Assembly: GCA_030430565.1 (NCBI GenBank)
Contig: JAUIKS010000005.1
Span: 186,001-250,000, forward strand
Direction of reading: 5' to 3'
DNA length: 64,000 nucleotides
Source of the DNA: Polyangia bacterium
GTDB taxonomy: Bacteria > Myxococcota_A > Polyangia > Nannocystales > Nannocystaceae
Shown: one piece after another, positions 8,310-18,223 of the stretch
How the letters are laid out: the number at the start of each line of letters is the position of its first letter
Position numbering within the stretch: position 1 is the first letter of the stretch
Notes under the pieces: generated by a model
The model's input: only the letters and a program-made list of their open reading frames with translations
Told to the model about the DNA's origin: nothing
Databases searched by the model: none
Program-made: the position numbers and the translations under genes

Positions 8310-9236
8310 TCAGTAGGTGACGAGGCCGCGCTTGTTGAGGTCGACCATCCGCTTCGTGAGCTTCAGGTCGTCCTCGGAGTACGTGTCCATGATCCACGCC
8401 CAGCTGCGCCCCTCGGCGAGGTCCTGGATCAGGTCGAGGTCTTCGTGCTTCAGCTCGCGCCAGCGCACCTTCGAAGGCCGCGCGATCGAGACCTCCGCGT
8501 TGTAGCGCGGGATGTCGTAGCGCTCGGCGAGGTGCTCGATCTCGTCGTTCTGCCGCGCGGCCTCCATGAGCACGTGGCCCAGCGAGGTCTTGATCTCCTT
8601 GGGCGGCGTGCCCTCGTACTCGACGTTCTCGAGCCCGAAGTTGCCGTTCGACCACGAGAGCATGCGGATCAGCGCCTTCTCCGGCTCCATGATCTCGTTC
8701 GCGTTGATCGTCGCGTAGAACGCCATGCCCTCGCGCAGGTAGATGTGCCCGGTGCTCTGATCATCCTGGTTGCGGATCACCAGCGTGCCGGTCTTGCGGC
8801 TGGTCCCCAGCCACTGCAGCACGTCGACCAGCGGGATGTCGGAGATGCTGCCCGACATCGACTTGCTCGAGGACGCCGCGTCGTGGCTGGTCTTGCGCTC
8901 GCCCGCCCAGCCCGCGCGCACCTGGCTGGAGTCCGTGATCGCGACCGCGATCAGGCTCGCGCCGATGACCACGCGATCCCCCTCGCGCAGGCAGTGCCGC
9001 GAGATCGGATCTCCGTTGACGCTGGTGCCGTTGCGTGAGCCCAGGTCTCGCAGCCACATGCGCCCGCGCTCACCGTAGATGCGGGCGTGCTTGCGGCTGA
9101 CGGCGTCGTCAGCGAGCACTAGGTCGACGTCGCTGCTGCGCCCGACGACGAAGTTCTTCTTGTCTGGACCCAGGGGGAATTCTTCACCCCTGTACTTCCC
9201 CTTGAGGAACCGAAGGACGTGGACTTGAGAACCCAT
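8310..9236 (-). CDS. FHA domain protein with C-terminal DUF4388 (PATAN-like) domain
   Basis: 308 residues from ATG 9236. Residues about 20-100 form an FHA phosphothreonine-binding domain with all key motifs: VVGRSSDVDLVL, VSRKHARI and LRDLGSRNGTSVNG. After a Ser-rich linker, residues 130-235 match DUF4388: SGSISDIPLVDVLQWLGTSR, KTGTLVI, GHIYLREGMAFYA. A helical tail follows. The architecture is common in myxobacteria and is thought to read Ser/Thr-kinase signals or organise regulators. Two Ser/Thr kinases lie in this window and would be natural but unproven partners. The start was chosen because the upstream extension has no protein character. Confidence 0.9.
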   Translation of the reverse strand: MGSQVHVLRFLKGKYRGEEFPLGPDKKNFVVGRSSDVDLVLADDAVSRKHARIYGERGRMWLRDLGSRNGTSVNGDPISRHCLREGDRVVIGASLIAVAITDSSQVRAGWAGERKTSHDAASSSKSMSGSISDIPLVDVLQWLGTSRKTGTLVIRNQDDQSTGHIYLREGMAFYATINANEIMEPEKALIRMLSWSNGNFGLENVEYEGTPPKEIKTSLGHVLMEAARQNDEIEHLAERYDIPRYNAEVSIARPSKVRWRELKHEDLDLIQDLAEGRSWAWIMDTYSEDDLKLTKRMVDLNKRGLVTY

Positions 9237-9590
9237 CACGACGCGAGCCTCGGCAGCATAGGAGTTCGCCCAAAGCCCGGTCAATACACGATTTGCGTGG
9301 CGATCGCGCCCGTACGTGGGCGCCGGAGAAGTCGCGCTCGCTCCGGGTCTGCAGGGGGCCGCCGCGATCCCACCGCCCCGCGACCGCGAGGAGCGCGTGC
9401 ACACGGGCGCGGCTACCTCCGCGCTCGACTCCGCGATCGAAGGACGCTTCCGCGCCCCAATTCGCCCGCGTTCGGGCTCAAAATGGCCCCTCGGACCGGC
9501 CCGCGGGCTGGCGCGCGGGTCGCGGTTGCCGGAATCACGGGGAGATTGAAGACTCGTGGGGGAGATCCTGTCTGGATCCTGGAGGCCCCG

Positions 9591-11264
9591 ATGTTTACTC
9601 GTACGCGCTTACGCACTCGCTTGATTCGCAAGAATCCAAACCCCGTTCGATTCGCCGGGCTCCTCCTCGCCTCGGTGTTCGCGCTCACGAGCGCCGCCGG
9701 CTGCAACAACCGCGATAAGCAGGAGACGCAGCAGCCCACCGTCGCCGCCTCCCCCTACGCGCAGCAAGGCTACGCCGAGCCGGGCTACTACCAGCAGGGC
9801 CAGGGCCGCGCCCCCAACACCGCCGCGGCCCAGGGTGACCCTTCGAACTTCCAGAGCGTCTACGTCGACTCGCAGGGCTACGCCGAGCCGACCACCGACA
9901 ACCCCTCGCTCGTCGGCTATGACACCCTCAACGACGGCACGCAGATCCAGGTCGTCGAGTACATCCACACCTACCCCGACCCGATCGAGAGCTACCCGAC
10001 GGTCTGGTGGTCCGGGCGCACCTACTACGTCGTCAACGGCAACTTCGTCTACTACGACGCGTACTGGGGCGGCTGGGTTTACTACTGGGGACCGCCGCGG
10101 CCGCTCGTGATGTCCTGGAACTACTACTACCCGTGGGCGCCCTTCGCCTGGGGCGTCGGTTACTACGGCGCCGGCTGGTACTGGGGCGGCGTCGGCCCCT
10201 ACGGCTACCACTACTGGGGTGACTGCTACGCCCACTACCACCACCCCCGCTACCGCCCTGAGCACCGCCCGAGCGGCGGCCGTGGACCGAGCAAGGGCCG
10301 CCCGTCCATGAACGCGAGCAACGGCCGCGCGCCGGGGAACGGCGCCGGTCGCCAGCCGGGCGCGGGCAACGGCCGGCAGCCGGGCGTGGGCAACGGACGG
10401 CAGCCGGCCGCGGGCGGCGCTCGTCAACCCGCTGGTGCGCGCGCGCCGGCCATCACGAGCAACGGTCGCCCGACCGCGGGTCCCCAGGGCGGCGGCTCGG
10501 CGAAGACGCTCACCACCACGCGCCCGCCTCGCCCCAGCGCGAGCTCGCAGGCGGCGGGCAACGGCCTCGCCGGCACGACGCGCCCCGCACGACCCGCGGG
10601 CGCCCAAGCGGCGACCCCGACGGTCACGGGCACGACTCGCCCCGCCCGCCCGACGCCGACCCCGAGCGCGACCGGCCTGTCCACTGGGACACGTCCCGCG
10701 CGCCCCGGCGCCGGCGCGCCGAACGGCTACGCCGAGCCCGGCGCTCGCCCGAGCACACGCCCGGCGCGCTCGCCCGCGAGCAACAACCGCGCGACCTCGT
10801 CGATGGCCAACTCCTACAGCAACGCGGGCAATTCGAGGCCGAGCGCCTCACGCCCCTCGTCGATGCAGACCGGCTCCTACACGCGCCAGCGCGCGCCGAG
10901 CTCGACCCGCAGCCCGTCGTCGACCCGCAGCCCGTCGTCGACCCGCAGCCCGTCGTCGACCCGCGCCCCGTCGCGCAGCTCCTCGCCGTCGCGCTCGTCT
11001 GGCTACAATTACTCGTCGCGCCCCAGCTCGTCACGCCCCAGCTCCACGCGCTCACCGAGCCGGTCCTCTTCGCCGAGCCGCAGCTACAGCCCCAGCCGGT
11101 CCTCGTCACCGAGCCGGTCCTCGTCACCGAGCCGCAGCTACAGCCCCAGCCGGTCCTCTTCGCCGAGCCGCTCCAGCGGTCGCAGCTACAGCCCCAGTCG
11201 CTCCAGCGGTGGGTCGCGTGGTGGTGGTGGGTCCCGCGGTGGCGGCGGCCGCGGTCGCCGGTAA
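9591..11264 (+). CDS. Tyr/Trp/Gly-rich lipoprotein with Ser/Arg/Pro repeat tail
   Basis: 557 residues from ATG 9591, preceded by a good ribosome site (ggagg, 6 bases spacing). The N-terminus is basic, then hydrophobic (LLLASVFALTSAAGC), ending in a lipobox with Cys at residue 38 or close to it. The centre (about residues 60-220) is extraordinarily rich in Tyr, Trp and Gly (WWSGRTYYVVNGNFVYYDAY, YYPWAPFAWGVGYYGAGWYW), suggesting stacked beta structure. From about residue 230 the sequence is Gly/Asn/Arg-rich, then Ser/Arg/Pro repeats (STRSPS, SRSYSPSRSSSPS). It is probably an outer-membrane or surface protein; the cationic tail might bind nucleic acid or polysaccharide. No enzyme motif is seen. 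Confidence 0.75.
   Translation: MFTRTRLRTRLIRKNPNPVRFAGLLLASVFALTSAAGCNNRDKQETQQPTVAASPYAQQGYAEPGYYQQGQGRAPNTAAAQGDPSNFQSVYVDSQGYAEPTTDNPSLVGYDTLNDGTQIQVVEYIHTYPDPIESYPTVWWSGRTYYVVNGNFVYYDAYWGGWVYYWGPPRPLVMSWNYYYPWAPFAWGVGYYGAGWYWGGVGPYGYHYWGDCYAHYHHPRYRPEHRPSGGRGPSKGRPSMNASNGRAPGNGAGRQPGAGNGRQPGVGNGRQPAAGGARQPAGARAPAITSNGRPTAGPQGGGSAKTLTTTRPPRPSASSQAAGNGLAGTTRPARPAGAQAATPTVTGTTRPARPTPTPSATGLSTGTRPARPGAGAPNGYAEPGARPSTRPARSPASNNRATSSMANSYSNAGNSRPSASRPSSMQTGSYTRQRAPSSTRSPSSTRSPSSTRSPSSTRAPSRSSSPSRSSGYNYSSRPSSSRPSSTRSPSRSSSPSRSYSPSRSSSPSRSSSPSRSYSPSRSSSPSRSSGRSYSPSRSSGGSRGGGGSRGGGGRGRR
10903..10974 (+). repeat. 18-bp tandem repeat, four copies
   Basis: The unit cgacccgcagcccgtcgt occurs three times exactly (10903-10956) and once with changes (10957-10974), encoding S-T-R-S-P-S repeats in the lipoprotein tail. 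Longer imperfect repeats coding for S-P-S-R-S-S/Y follow to about 11200. Confidence 0.9.
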
Positions 11265-11277
11265 CCGGTAACTTCGG

Positions 11278-12459
11278 TCAGGTGTCCTTCTGCGCGCACA
11301 GCAGCTCACCGAGCTCGCTGAGCGCCGGGAGGTCGCGCAGCTCTTGATCAAAGCGCGGCGTCTGGACGCGCACGCAGTAGGCCGCCAGCGCCTCGGAGAA
11401 CGCGTCGATCCCCCGTTGACCCGCCGCGTTCTCGGCGGTCACCAAAGATCGCAGCCGCTCGAGCGCCTCGAGGGTCTCCTTCAGGCGCGCCGGGCCTTCG
11501 GCTCCGCCCGACTCGGGCCACAGCGCCTTCGCGTGCGCGGCCGCTCGATCGTCGCCGGCGCCGCCCTTGAGCGGGATGAACGCCCGGTTGAAGACCACCG
11601 CCTCGACCGGGACCCCGCGCTCCGCGAGCCCCTCGTGGAGGAAGCGCGCGTCGACGAGGTTGGTCGCCAGCGCCGAGCTGACCAGGACGAAGCCGCAGTC
11701 GTCGCCTCGCATGGCCCGCTGGACTCGCTCCGCCCGCCTTGAAAAACCCTCGCGCAGCGACAGGAACACCTCGAAGAACTCGGAGAGGTCCTCGACGAGC
11801 TGCTCGCCGACGATCCGCCCGAGCAGCTTGGTCGCCGCCGCGCCGCCGCGGGACAAGAGGCGCTCGCGCAGGCTCGACGGCTGCTTGTTGCGGATGAACC
11901 AGCGCACCACGTTCTCGTCGAGGAAGGTCGAGAGCCGCCCGGGCGCGTCGAGGATGTCGAGCGCGTTGCGGGTCGGCGGCGTGTCGAGCACGATCAGCTC
12001 GTAGTCGCCCTCCTCCATCGCGTAGTACAGGCGCTCCATCGCCACGTAGGCGTGGCTCGCCCCGAACGAGCGCGACATGACCTGATACAGCCGGTTGTCG
12101 TAGATCCGCTGACGGTGGGTCTCGTCCTCGGCGATGCGCTTGATCAGCGAGTCGTAGGCCGCGCCCGTGTCGAGCATCGCCGCGTACATCGGCGCGGCCC
12201 CGGTCTCGCCGTCGAGCGGCGGCAGCTGCTCCACCGGCACCGGCCGGGCTTCGTCGTCGAGGCCGTCGAGGCCGAGCATGGTCGCCAGGCGACGGGCGGG
12301 GTCGATCGTCAAGACCAGCGTCTTGCGGCCCATCCGCGCGGCGTGCAGCCCCATCGCCGCGGCCACCGTCGTCTTGCCGACGCCGCCCGGACCGACGCAG
12401 ACCAGGAGCCGACGACGCGCCAGCAGCTGGGCGAAGGCCTCTCCTCCCGACGCGCTCAT
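11278..12459 (-). CDS. ArsA/Get3-family ATPase (downstream copy)
   Basis: 393 residues. The deviant Walker A, CVGPGGVGKTTVAAA (about residues 22-36), is followed by the switch-like segment LVLTIDPARRLATMLGL, both characteristic of ArsA/GET3 anion-transporting-type ATPases. VLDTPPTRNALDILDAP (about residue 165) is the Walker B/switch II region. Members either energise arsenite export or act as soluble chaperone-like ATPases. No arsenic genes are nearby, so an arsenic role is unlikely. Its ATG overlaps the end of the upstream ArsA-like gene by four bases, indicating translational coupling and probably a heteromeric or sequential partner. It is convergent with the lipoprotein gene. Confidence 0.88.
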   Translation of the reverse strand: MSASGGEAFAQLLARRRLLVCVGPGGVGKTTVAAAMGLHAARMGRKTLVLTIDPARRLATMLGLDGLDDEARPVPVEQLPPLDGETGAAPMYAAMLDTGAAYDSLIKRIAEDETHRQRIYDNRLYQVMSRSFGASHAYVAMERLYYAMEEGDYELIVLDTPPTRNALDILDAPGRLSTFLDENVVRWFIRNKQPSSLRERLLSRGGAAATKLLGRIVGEQLVEDLSEFFEVFLSLREGFSRRAERVQRAMRGDDCGFVLVSSALATNLVDARFLHEGLAERGVPVEAVVFNRAFIPLKGGAGDDRAAAHAKALWPESGGAEGPARLKETLEALERLRSLVTAENAAGQRGIDAFSEALAAYCVRVQTPRFDQELRDLPALSELGELLCAQKDT

Positions 12460-13502
12460 CTCGACGCGCCTCCCACCTCGAGACCCGTCAGCGCCTGCTC
12501 GCCGAGGGACTCGAGATCGAGCTCCTCATCTGGCCCTGTGTACATCCTCGGGAGCTCCGCCGTCGGCAGGCCGAGCGCGCGCAGGCGATCGATCTGCGCG
12601 CGCGCGTGCCGGTGGGCGGCGACCATCCGGCGCGCCAGCGAGACATCCGCGAGCACCTCCGCGAGCGGCGCGGCGTCATCGCCGAGGCCGTAGGCCTCGT
12701 CGCACGCGAGCTGCTCGAGATCATCGAGGCTCGAGATCGTCTTCAGCTCGAGCGGCCGAGGCGGGACCTGATTGATAAACATCCCGCCGACCGAGACATC
12801 GTGCAGCGCGGCGAGCTCCTGGTGCAGCTCGAGCGTCTCCTGGACGGGGACCTCCAGCGGCAGCGTGACGAGGCACAGGCTCGTGCGCGCCGCGTCGGTG
12901 AACAGCTCGGTGAGCGAGTCGACGAGGCCGCGCAGCGGGCCGTGGGCGATGACCTTGCGGAGCATCCGCGGCATCTCGAGGAACATCAGCGCGTGCCCGG
13001 TCGCGTCGAGATCGACGAGGATCGGCGACCAGCGCGGCGAGCCGTCGGGGCGCTTCTCTCGCTCGAGCAGCCGGAGCTTGTTGAGCATCACGATCTCGCG
13101 GACCGCCGGCGCGGCCCGAAACAGGCGATCGAGCGTGCGGTTGCCCGTGATCATCTTGGCGATCCGGCGGACCTTGACCTGCTCGACCACGTAGTCGAAG
13201 AGCGCGCCGTCGAGGTCGATGTTCATGGCCCAGACGCGCCCGTCCGGGCGCACCGCGACCGGCTCATGCCCGATCGTGAGCGGCCGCCGGCGACCCCGCC
13301 CGCCGCTCGCCCGCGACGCGTCGGAGCGCTTCGAAAAGAGGTCCTGCATCGACGCGCGGTGGCCGAGCTCGACGATCAACGGCCGCTCGCCGCGGCGGGC
13401 TGCCGCCTCCGCGATCGCGGCGACGACAGTCGACTTGCCGACCCCGCCCTTGCCCGTGAACAACAAGAGCCGTCGACGCAGGAGCGAGGTTCGTTCCGTC
13501 AC
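12456..13502 (-). CDS. ArsA/Get3-family ATPase (upstream copy)
   Basis: About 348 residues from a GTG at 13502 (VTERTSLLRRRLLLFTGKGG); an ATG at 13541 is possible but adds sequence of poor quality. The Walker A FTGKGGVGKSTVVAAIA is followed by PLIVELGHRASMQDLF in place of the usual D-P-A switch I segment. PILVDLDATGHALMFLEMP is the Walker B/switch II region with the family's D-x-x-P/T-G-H-x-L pattern. It lacks the Asp-Pro-Ala of its downstream partner, so the two copies are specialised. They overlap by four bases. This gene is divergent from the UbiA-type gene. Confidence 0.85.
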   Translation of the reverse strand: MTERTSLLRRRLLLFTGKGGVGKSTVVAAIAEAAARRGERPLIVELGHRASMQDLFSKRSDASRASGGRGRRRPLTIGHEPVAVRPDGRVWAMNIDLDGALFDYVVEQVKVRRIAKMITGNRTLDRLFRAAPAVREIVMLNKLRLLEREKRPDGSPRWSPILVDLDATGHALMFLEMPRMLRKVIAHGPLRGLVDSLTELFTDAARTSLCLVTLPLEVPVQETLELHQELAALHDVSVGGMFINQVPPRPLELKTISSLDDLEQLACDEAYGLGDDAAPLAEVLADVSLARRMVAAHRHARAQIDRLRALGLPTAELPRMYTGPDEELDLESLGEQALTGLEVGGASR

Positions 13503-13696
13503 CGGCGAAGGCTGCCTAGCGCAGCTCGCTGAGGAAAACAAATCACGCGCCCCGCGGTCACGGCCGACTCGAGCGGGCGAGCCGCGACCTTGCTCACACC
13601 GTCTCGAGCGAGGCGCGAGGCGAGCGAATTGCCCCGTCGCCGTCGGGAGCTGCGGATATGGAAGATGGGCGCGATCGGCTGCTACGCTCGCGCACG

Positions 13697-14623
13697 ATGG
13701 ATACGATCCGCGCCTGGGTGCAAGCAGCGCGGCCGCTCGCGCAGGCCAACATCGCCGTGCCGCTGCTGCTCGGCCAAGCCATGGCGTTCGCCCTGACCGG
13801 CCGGCTCGATCTCGAGCGCGCGGCCTGGATCCACGGCTTCGGCCTGCTCGCGCAGCTCTTCATCGTGTTCGCCAACGACTTCGCGGACCGCGAGGGTGAC
13901 GCCAAGAACACGACCTACAACCAGTTCTCCGGCGGCTCCCGCGTCATCCCCGAGGGCAAGCTGAGCGCTGGCGCCCTGCGCACCGCGGCCATCGTCGCGC
14001 TCTCGGCCCTGTCGGCGCTCGCCCTCGCGGCGCTGCTCCTCGGCCACGGCCCTTGGCTGCTCGCGGGGACAGCCGCGACCGCGCTCCTGCTCTGGGCCTA
14101 CAGCTTCCCGCCGCTGCGCTACGCGTACCGCGGCGGCGGCGAGGTCCTGCAGGGCCTGGGGGTCGGCGTCGTCCTCCCGCTCGTCGCCTTCGCTACCCAG
14201 TCAGGCGGCGACTTCGCGAGCATGCGCTGGCTCGCGCTCGCGCCGATGTTCGTGCTCGGGGTCGCCGGCAACATCCTCACCGCGCTGCCCGATCACCCCG
14301 CGGACAAGGCCGCCGACAAGCGCAGCTACCCCGTCTCCCGCGGGCAGTGGGTCGCGCGCCGACACTTCCTCGAGCTGACGATCCTCGCCGCCTGCGCGAC
14401 TCCGCTCGTGCTCCCGACCGCGCCGATCGCCGTGATGGTCGCGGTCGCGGCGCCGACGATCGGCATCGCCCTCAGCGCGCTGCCGCTGCTCGGCAGCGCC
14501 GACGCCGAGCAGCGCGACGAGTGCCGCGTGTTCGTGCTCCGCGGCGGCGCCGCCACGGCCGCGCTGCAGCTGTGCTGGGCGCTCGCGCTCGTCGTGCTCG
14601 CGCTCGTGCCGATGCTGCGCTAG
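13697..14623 (+). CDS. UbiA-family prenyltransferase (MenA-like)
   Basis: 308 residues from ATG 13697. It is an integral membrane protein with about eight or nine hydrophobic helices. The first Asp-rich prenyl-diphosphate motif, FANDFADREGDAKNT (about residues 60-74), has the N-D-x-x-D-x-x-x-D form, and a second acidic region, ALPDHPADKAADKRSYPV (about residues 197-214), is the usual partner in UbiA enzymes. The arrangement NDFAD...N...GSRVIPEGKLS resembles MenA (1,4-dihydroxy-2-naphthoate polyprenyltransferase, menaquinone pathway) more than protohaem or 4-hydroxybenzoate enzymes. No other men genes are visible, so the substrate is an inference. It is convergent with the cytochrome gene, 9 bases apart. 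Confidence 0.8.
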   Translation: MDTIRAWVQAARPLAQANIAVPLLLGQAMAFALTGRLDLERAAWIHGFGLLAQLFIVFANDFADREGDAKNTTYNQFSGGSRVIPEGKLSAGALRTAAIVALSALSALALAALLLGHGPWLLAGTAATALLLWAYSFPPLRYAYRGGGEVLQGLGVGVVLPLVAFATQSGGDFASMRWLALAPMFVLGVAGNILTALPDHPADKAADKRSYPVSRGQWVARRHFLELTILAACATPLVLPTAPIAVMVAVAAPTIGIALSALPLLGSADAEQRDECRVFVLRGGAATAALQLCWALALVVLALVPMLR

Positions 14624-14632
14624 ACGGCGACG

Positions 14633-15715
14633 CTACGAGCCCGCCGCGGCGTCATCTGAGTCTGAGTCTGAGTCTGAACCCGAGCCCTTTGGATAGGTCT
14701 CGGCCAGCCAGCGCACGACGATCGGCGCCTCGGCCTCGCTGACCTCCGCGTCTTCCTCCTCGACCATGCGGCGCACGACCTCGGCCCAGCCCGCGCGGTC
14801 ATCCCCGCCATGGGCCGCGACCTCATCCATCTCGTGGCACTGGGTGCACAGCTCGTGGGTGAGCTTCTCGGCGGCCGCCGCGTCGTAGTCATCCGCCGCC
14901 GCGTCGTCTCCGACCTTGGCGACCTCGGCGACCCGCTTGGCCTTCTCTTTCTGCTCCTCGACCTTGCGCTTAAACGACTGCTGCAGGTCCGGCGTGATCG
15001 CCACGAGGTAGGCGGTGACGGGGCCGATGTCCTCGGCGGTCATCGGCTCGCCCATGATGATGGGCTTCTCCGCCATGCGGACCACGACCTTGTACCAGCT
15101 CGCGCCCGTGCGCGGCTTGGCGAGGATGGTCCGCAGGTCGTGGCACAGGGTGCACTTGTGCGTGAGCACGCTCTGGCCGTGCTCGAGCCCGCTCTGGCTG
15201 GTCAGCGCGTCGACGTCGGTACCTTCCTCAAAGGGCAGCTCCGCCACGATCGCGCGCACGCGCTCGAGCTTCTCGCCCGAGAGGTTCACGCCGCCGAGCC
15301 CGTGGGCCCGCAGCGAGTAGGGCAGCGAGAGCGTGCCCAGGATGACCGTGCACGAGAGCAGGCCGAAGCCGAGCTTGGGCAGCGCGCCGCCGAAGTGCGG
15401 GAACAGCCGGATGATCGCGACCTTCGTCAACAAGAACACGCCGATCATGATCGCCGCGACCGCGTGCACCACCGTCCGCGCCGGGAGCTCGACCTGGTAC
15501 ATCCACAGGCGCGGGAGCATGAAGTACATCATGATCACGTAGATCACGACGAAGCTGAGCCCGATGACGCGGTGGATGTTGGTCCACAGGCGCGGCGCCG
15601 TCGACTGGTGGTCGTCGGTCATCGGGAAGCCCCACAGCCACGCCTGCAGCATCACCGCCGCGATCCCGAGGACCACGAAGGCGAGGCCGAGGATCATGCT
15701 CATCGTCGTGCCCAT
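14633..15715 (-). CDS. membrane-anchored di-haem c-type cytochrome
   Basis: 360 residues. The N-terminal half contains four transmembrane helices (about residues 5-27, 48-68, 80-104 and 115-133) with conserved-looking His residues (NIHRVIG, VVHAVAA) that could bind haem b. The C-terminal half is exported and carries two haem c sites, CTLCH at 188-192 and CTQCH at 290-294, separated by a charged Lys/Glu-rich helix. Each site is followed by a W-x-x-V-V-x-R-M stretch with a plausible Met ligand, suggesting an internal duplication. It likely passes electrons between the quinone pool and periplasmic carriers, which would suit the neighbouring MenA-like gene. The C-terminus ends in Ser-Asp repeats from a 6-bp DNA repeat near 14657. 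Confidence 0.85.
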   Translation of the reverse strand: MGTTMSMILGLAFVVLGIAAVMLQAWLWGFPMTDDHQSTAPRLWTNIHRVIGLSFVVIYVIMMYFMLPRLWMYQVELPARTVVHAVAAIMIGVFLLTKVAIIRLFPHFGGALPKLGFGLLSCTVILGTLSLPYSLRAHGLGGVNLSGEKLERVRAIVAELPFEEGTDVDALTSQSGLEHGQSVLTHKCTLCHDLRTILAKPRTGASWYKVVVRMAEKPIIMGEPMTAEDIGPVTAYLVAITPDLQQSFKRKVEEQKEKAKRVAEVAKVGDDAAADDYDAAAAEKLTHELCTQCHEMDEVAAHGGDDRAGWAEVVRRMVEEEDAEVSEAEAPIVVRWLAETYPKGSGSDSDSDSDDAAAGS

Positions 15716-15911
15716 ACACCCTCCAACGACCCGCGCGCGCGCTCGGAGCGAGCGTCCTCGCGGCGCCGCCTGGCCAGGACGTTACGCTCGCACGGATCCC
15801 GCGAGACTGTCGAGCTCGCCGCGAGCGCCGCGCGTGCGCGCGCGTAGAGCCGCGCAGTTTCGCGTCCCCCCGCTCACTCGGATGTCCTAACGTTCATAAT
15901 CAAGCGCGCGC

Positions 15912-16193
15912 TCAATATCGAACAGGCGGCGGGCCCTCGCGCTTGCGCTTCTGCCTGCGCTCGCGCCGAAGATCCCAGTCCTCGCTGCTCATCGGCAGCA
16001 CGTAGACCGTCGGCCACACGAGGCGGCGATCGTTGGAGCCGAGCCGCCTCGCCCAGTACTCGACGTCGACGACGATGTACGGGACGTCGTCGATCACGAC
16101 GACCTCGTGGATCCGGGGGACGAACTGGGCGGACTCAGAGGTCTCGGTGCGAAACAGCAGCCGGCCCTCACAGGCGTACTCGACGTAGGGCAT
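15912..16193 (-). CDS. small hypothetical protein
   Basis: 93 residues with normal amino-acid balance: an N-terminal beta-rich part (MPYVEYACEGRLLFRTE, IHEVVVIDDVPYIVVDVEYW) and a basic C-terminal helix (DLRRERRQKRKREG). It may be a small cytoplasmic beta-barrel-like or nucleic-acid-binding protein. I recognise no family. There are no overlaps, and flanking gaps of about 200-300 bases make it a single-gene unit. The region to its right up to the tRNA-Ser pair (16194-16488) holds no convincing gene. Confidence 0.6.
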   Translation of the reverse strand: MPYVEYACEGRLLFRTETSESAQFVPRIHEVVVIDDVPYIVVDVEYWARRLGSNDRRLVWPTVYVLPMSSEDWDLRRERRQKRKREGPPPVRY

Positions 16194-16488
16194 GGGTCGG
16201 CCCTGATTGTACGCCGTCCGAGCGCCCCCGGGCCGCCTCGCGATCGCGCGCCTGTCCTTCGAAGCTAGCCGACACGCCGCCGCCTCGGGTGTCCTCGAGC
16301 GCCCTCGACAGCTCGAGCCGGCGACGCCGCGCGCAGCGCTCGCGCCCGCGAAAACCGCGCCTTTTGCGGAGACGAGCTTTCACACAAACCAGAGACCGGG
16401 GATTTCCCGCTGAGCCGCGCGATCGGCTGGCCGATGGCCCTGTACCTCTGTTATGGTCCGCGCCCCATCCGCACAGCGTGGGGCCTTC

Positions 16489-16573
<85 letters not shown>

Positions 16574-16660
16574 CTCCGAAATCGTTCCCTGAAAATTTGC
16601 AACCAACCCAACAAGGCGTGACACGCGCCGCGGCGCTCGCTCGACAGCGCGCGCTCCTAC

Positions 16661-16745
16661 GGAGAGGTGTCCGAGTGGTCGAAGGTGCATGATTGGAATT
16701 CATGTGTGGTGAAAGCCACCGCGGGTTCGAATCCCGCCCTCTCCG
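16661..16745 (+). tRNA. tRNA-Ser (anticodon GGA)
   Basis: The acceptor GGAGAGG (16661-16667) pairs with CCTCTCC (16738-16744), then discriminator G. The anticodon loop TTGGAAT lies between ATGA and TCAT, giving GGA. Together with the CGA and UGA genes in this window it supplies all UCN serine codons. CCA is not encoded. A terminator follows 11 bases downstream. Confidence 0.96.
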
Positions 16746-16756
16746 CAACCAACGAT

Positions 16757-16795
16757 GAGACCCCAGGCGAACGGCCTGGGGTCTCGTTGTTTCGT
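16757..16795 (+). terminator. Rho-independent terminator after the tRNA-Ser pair
   Basis: GAGACCCCAGG (16757-16767) pairs perfectly with CCTGGGGTCTC (16775-16785) around a 7-base loop and is followed by gttgtttcg. It also faces the convergent outer-membrane protein gene ending at 16813. Confidence 0.85.
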
Positions 16796-16812
16796 CCGCG
16801 TGCAGGTCGCGG

Positions 16813-18009
<1,197 letters not shown>

Positions 18010-18223
18010 GCTCCAACTATAGACTTGAACGCGCGGACTCCGAAAGCCCGGTTTCGAGGGTTCACGGACAAACCAGGTCCCGGTGTCGACAGTGTCACAG
18101 TCGACGCCGGCCCGGCCTGGAAGCAATTCCCCTGCGCTCGTTCACACACATCTCCCCCCGGCCTTCTCGGTCGGTCGCGGTGCTCACGCGCGCGCCTCGT
18201 CGTTCCGAGCGAGTCGATCGGTC

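Noticed and set aside
10903..11200. Repeat block considered as a CRISPR or regulatory array
   Set aside because: The repeats are in frame within the lipoprotein gene and encode Ser/Arg/Pro repeats.
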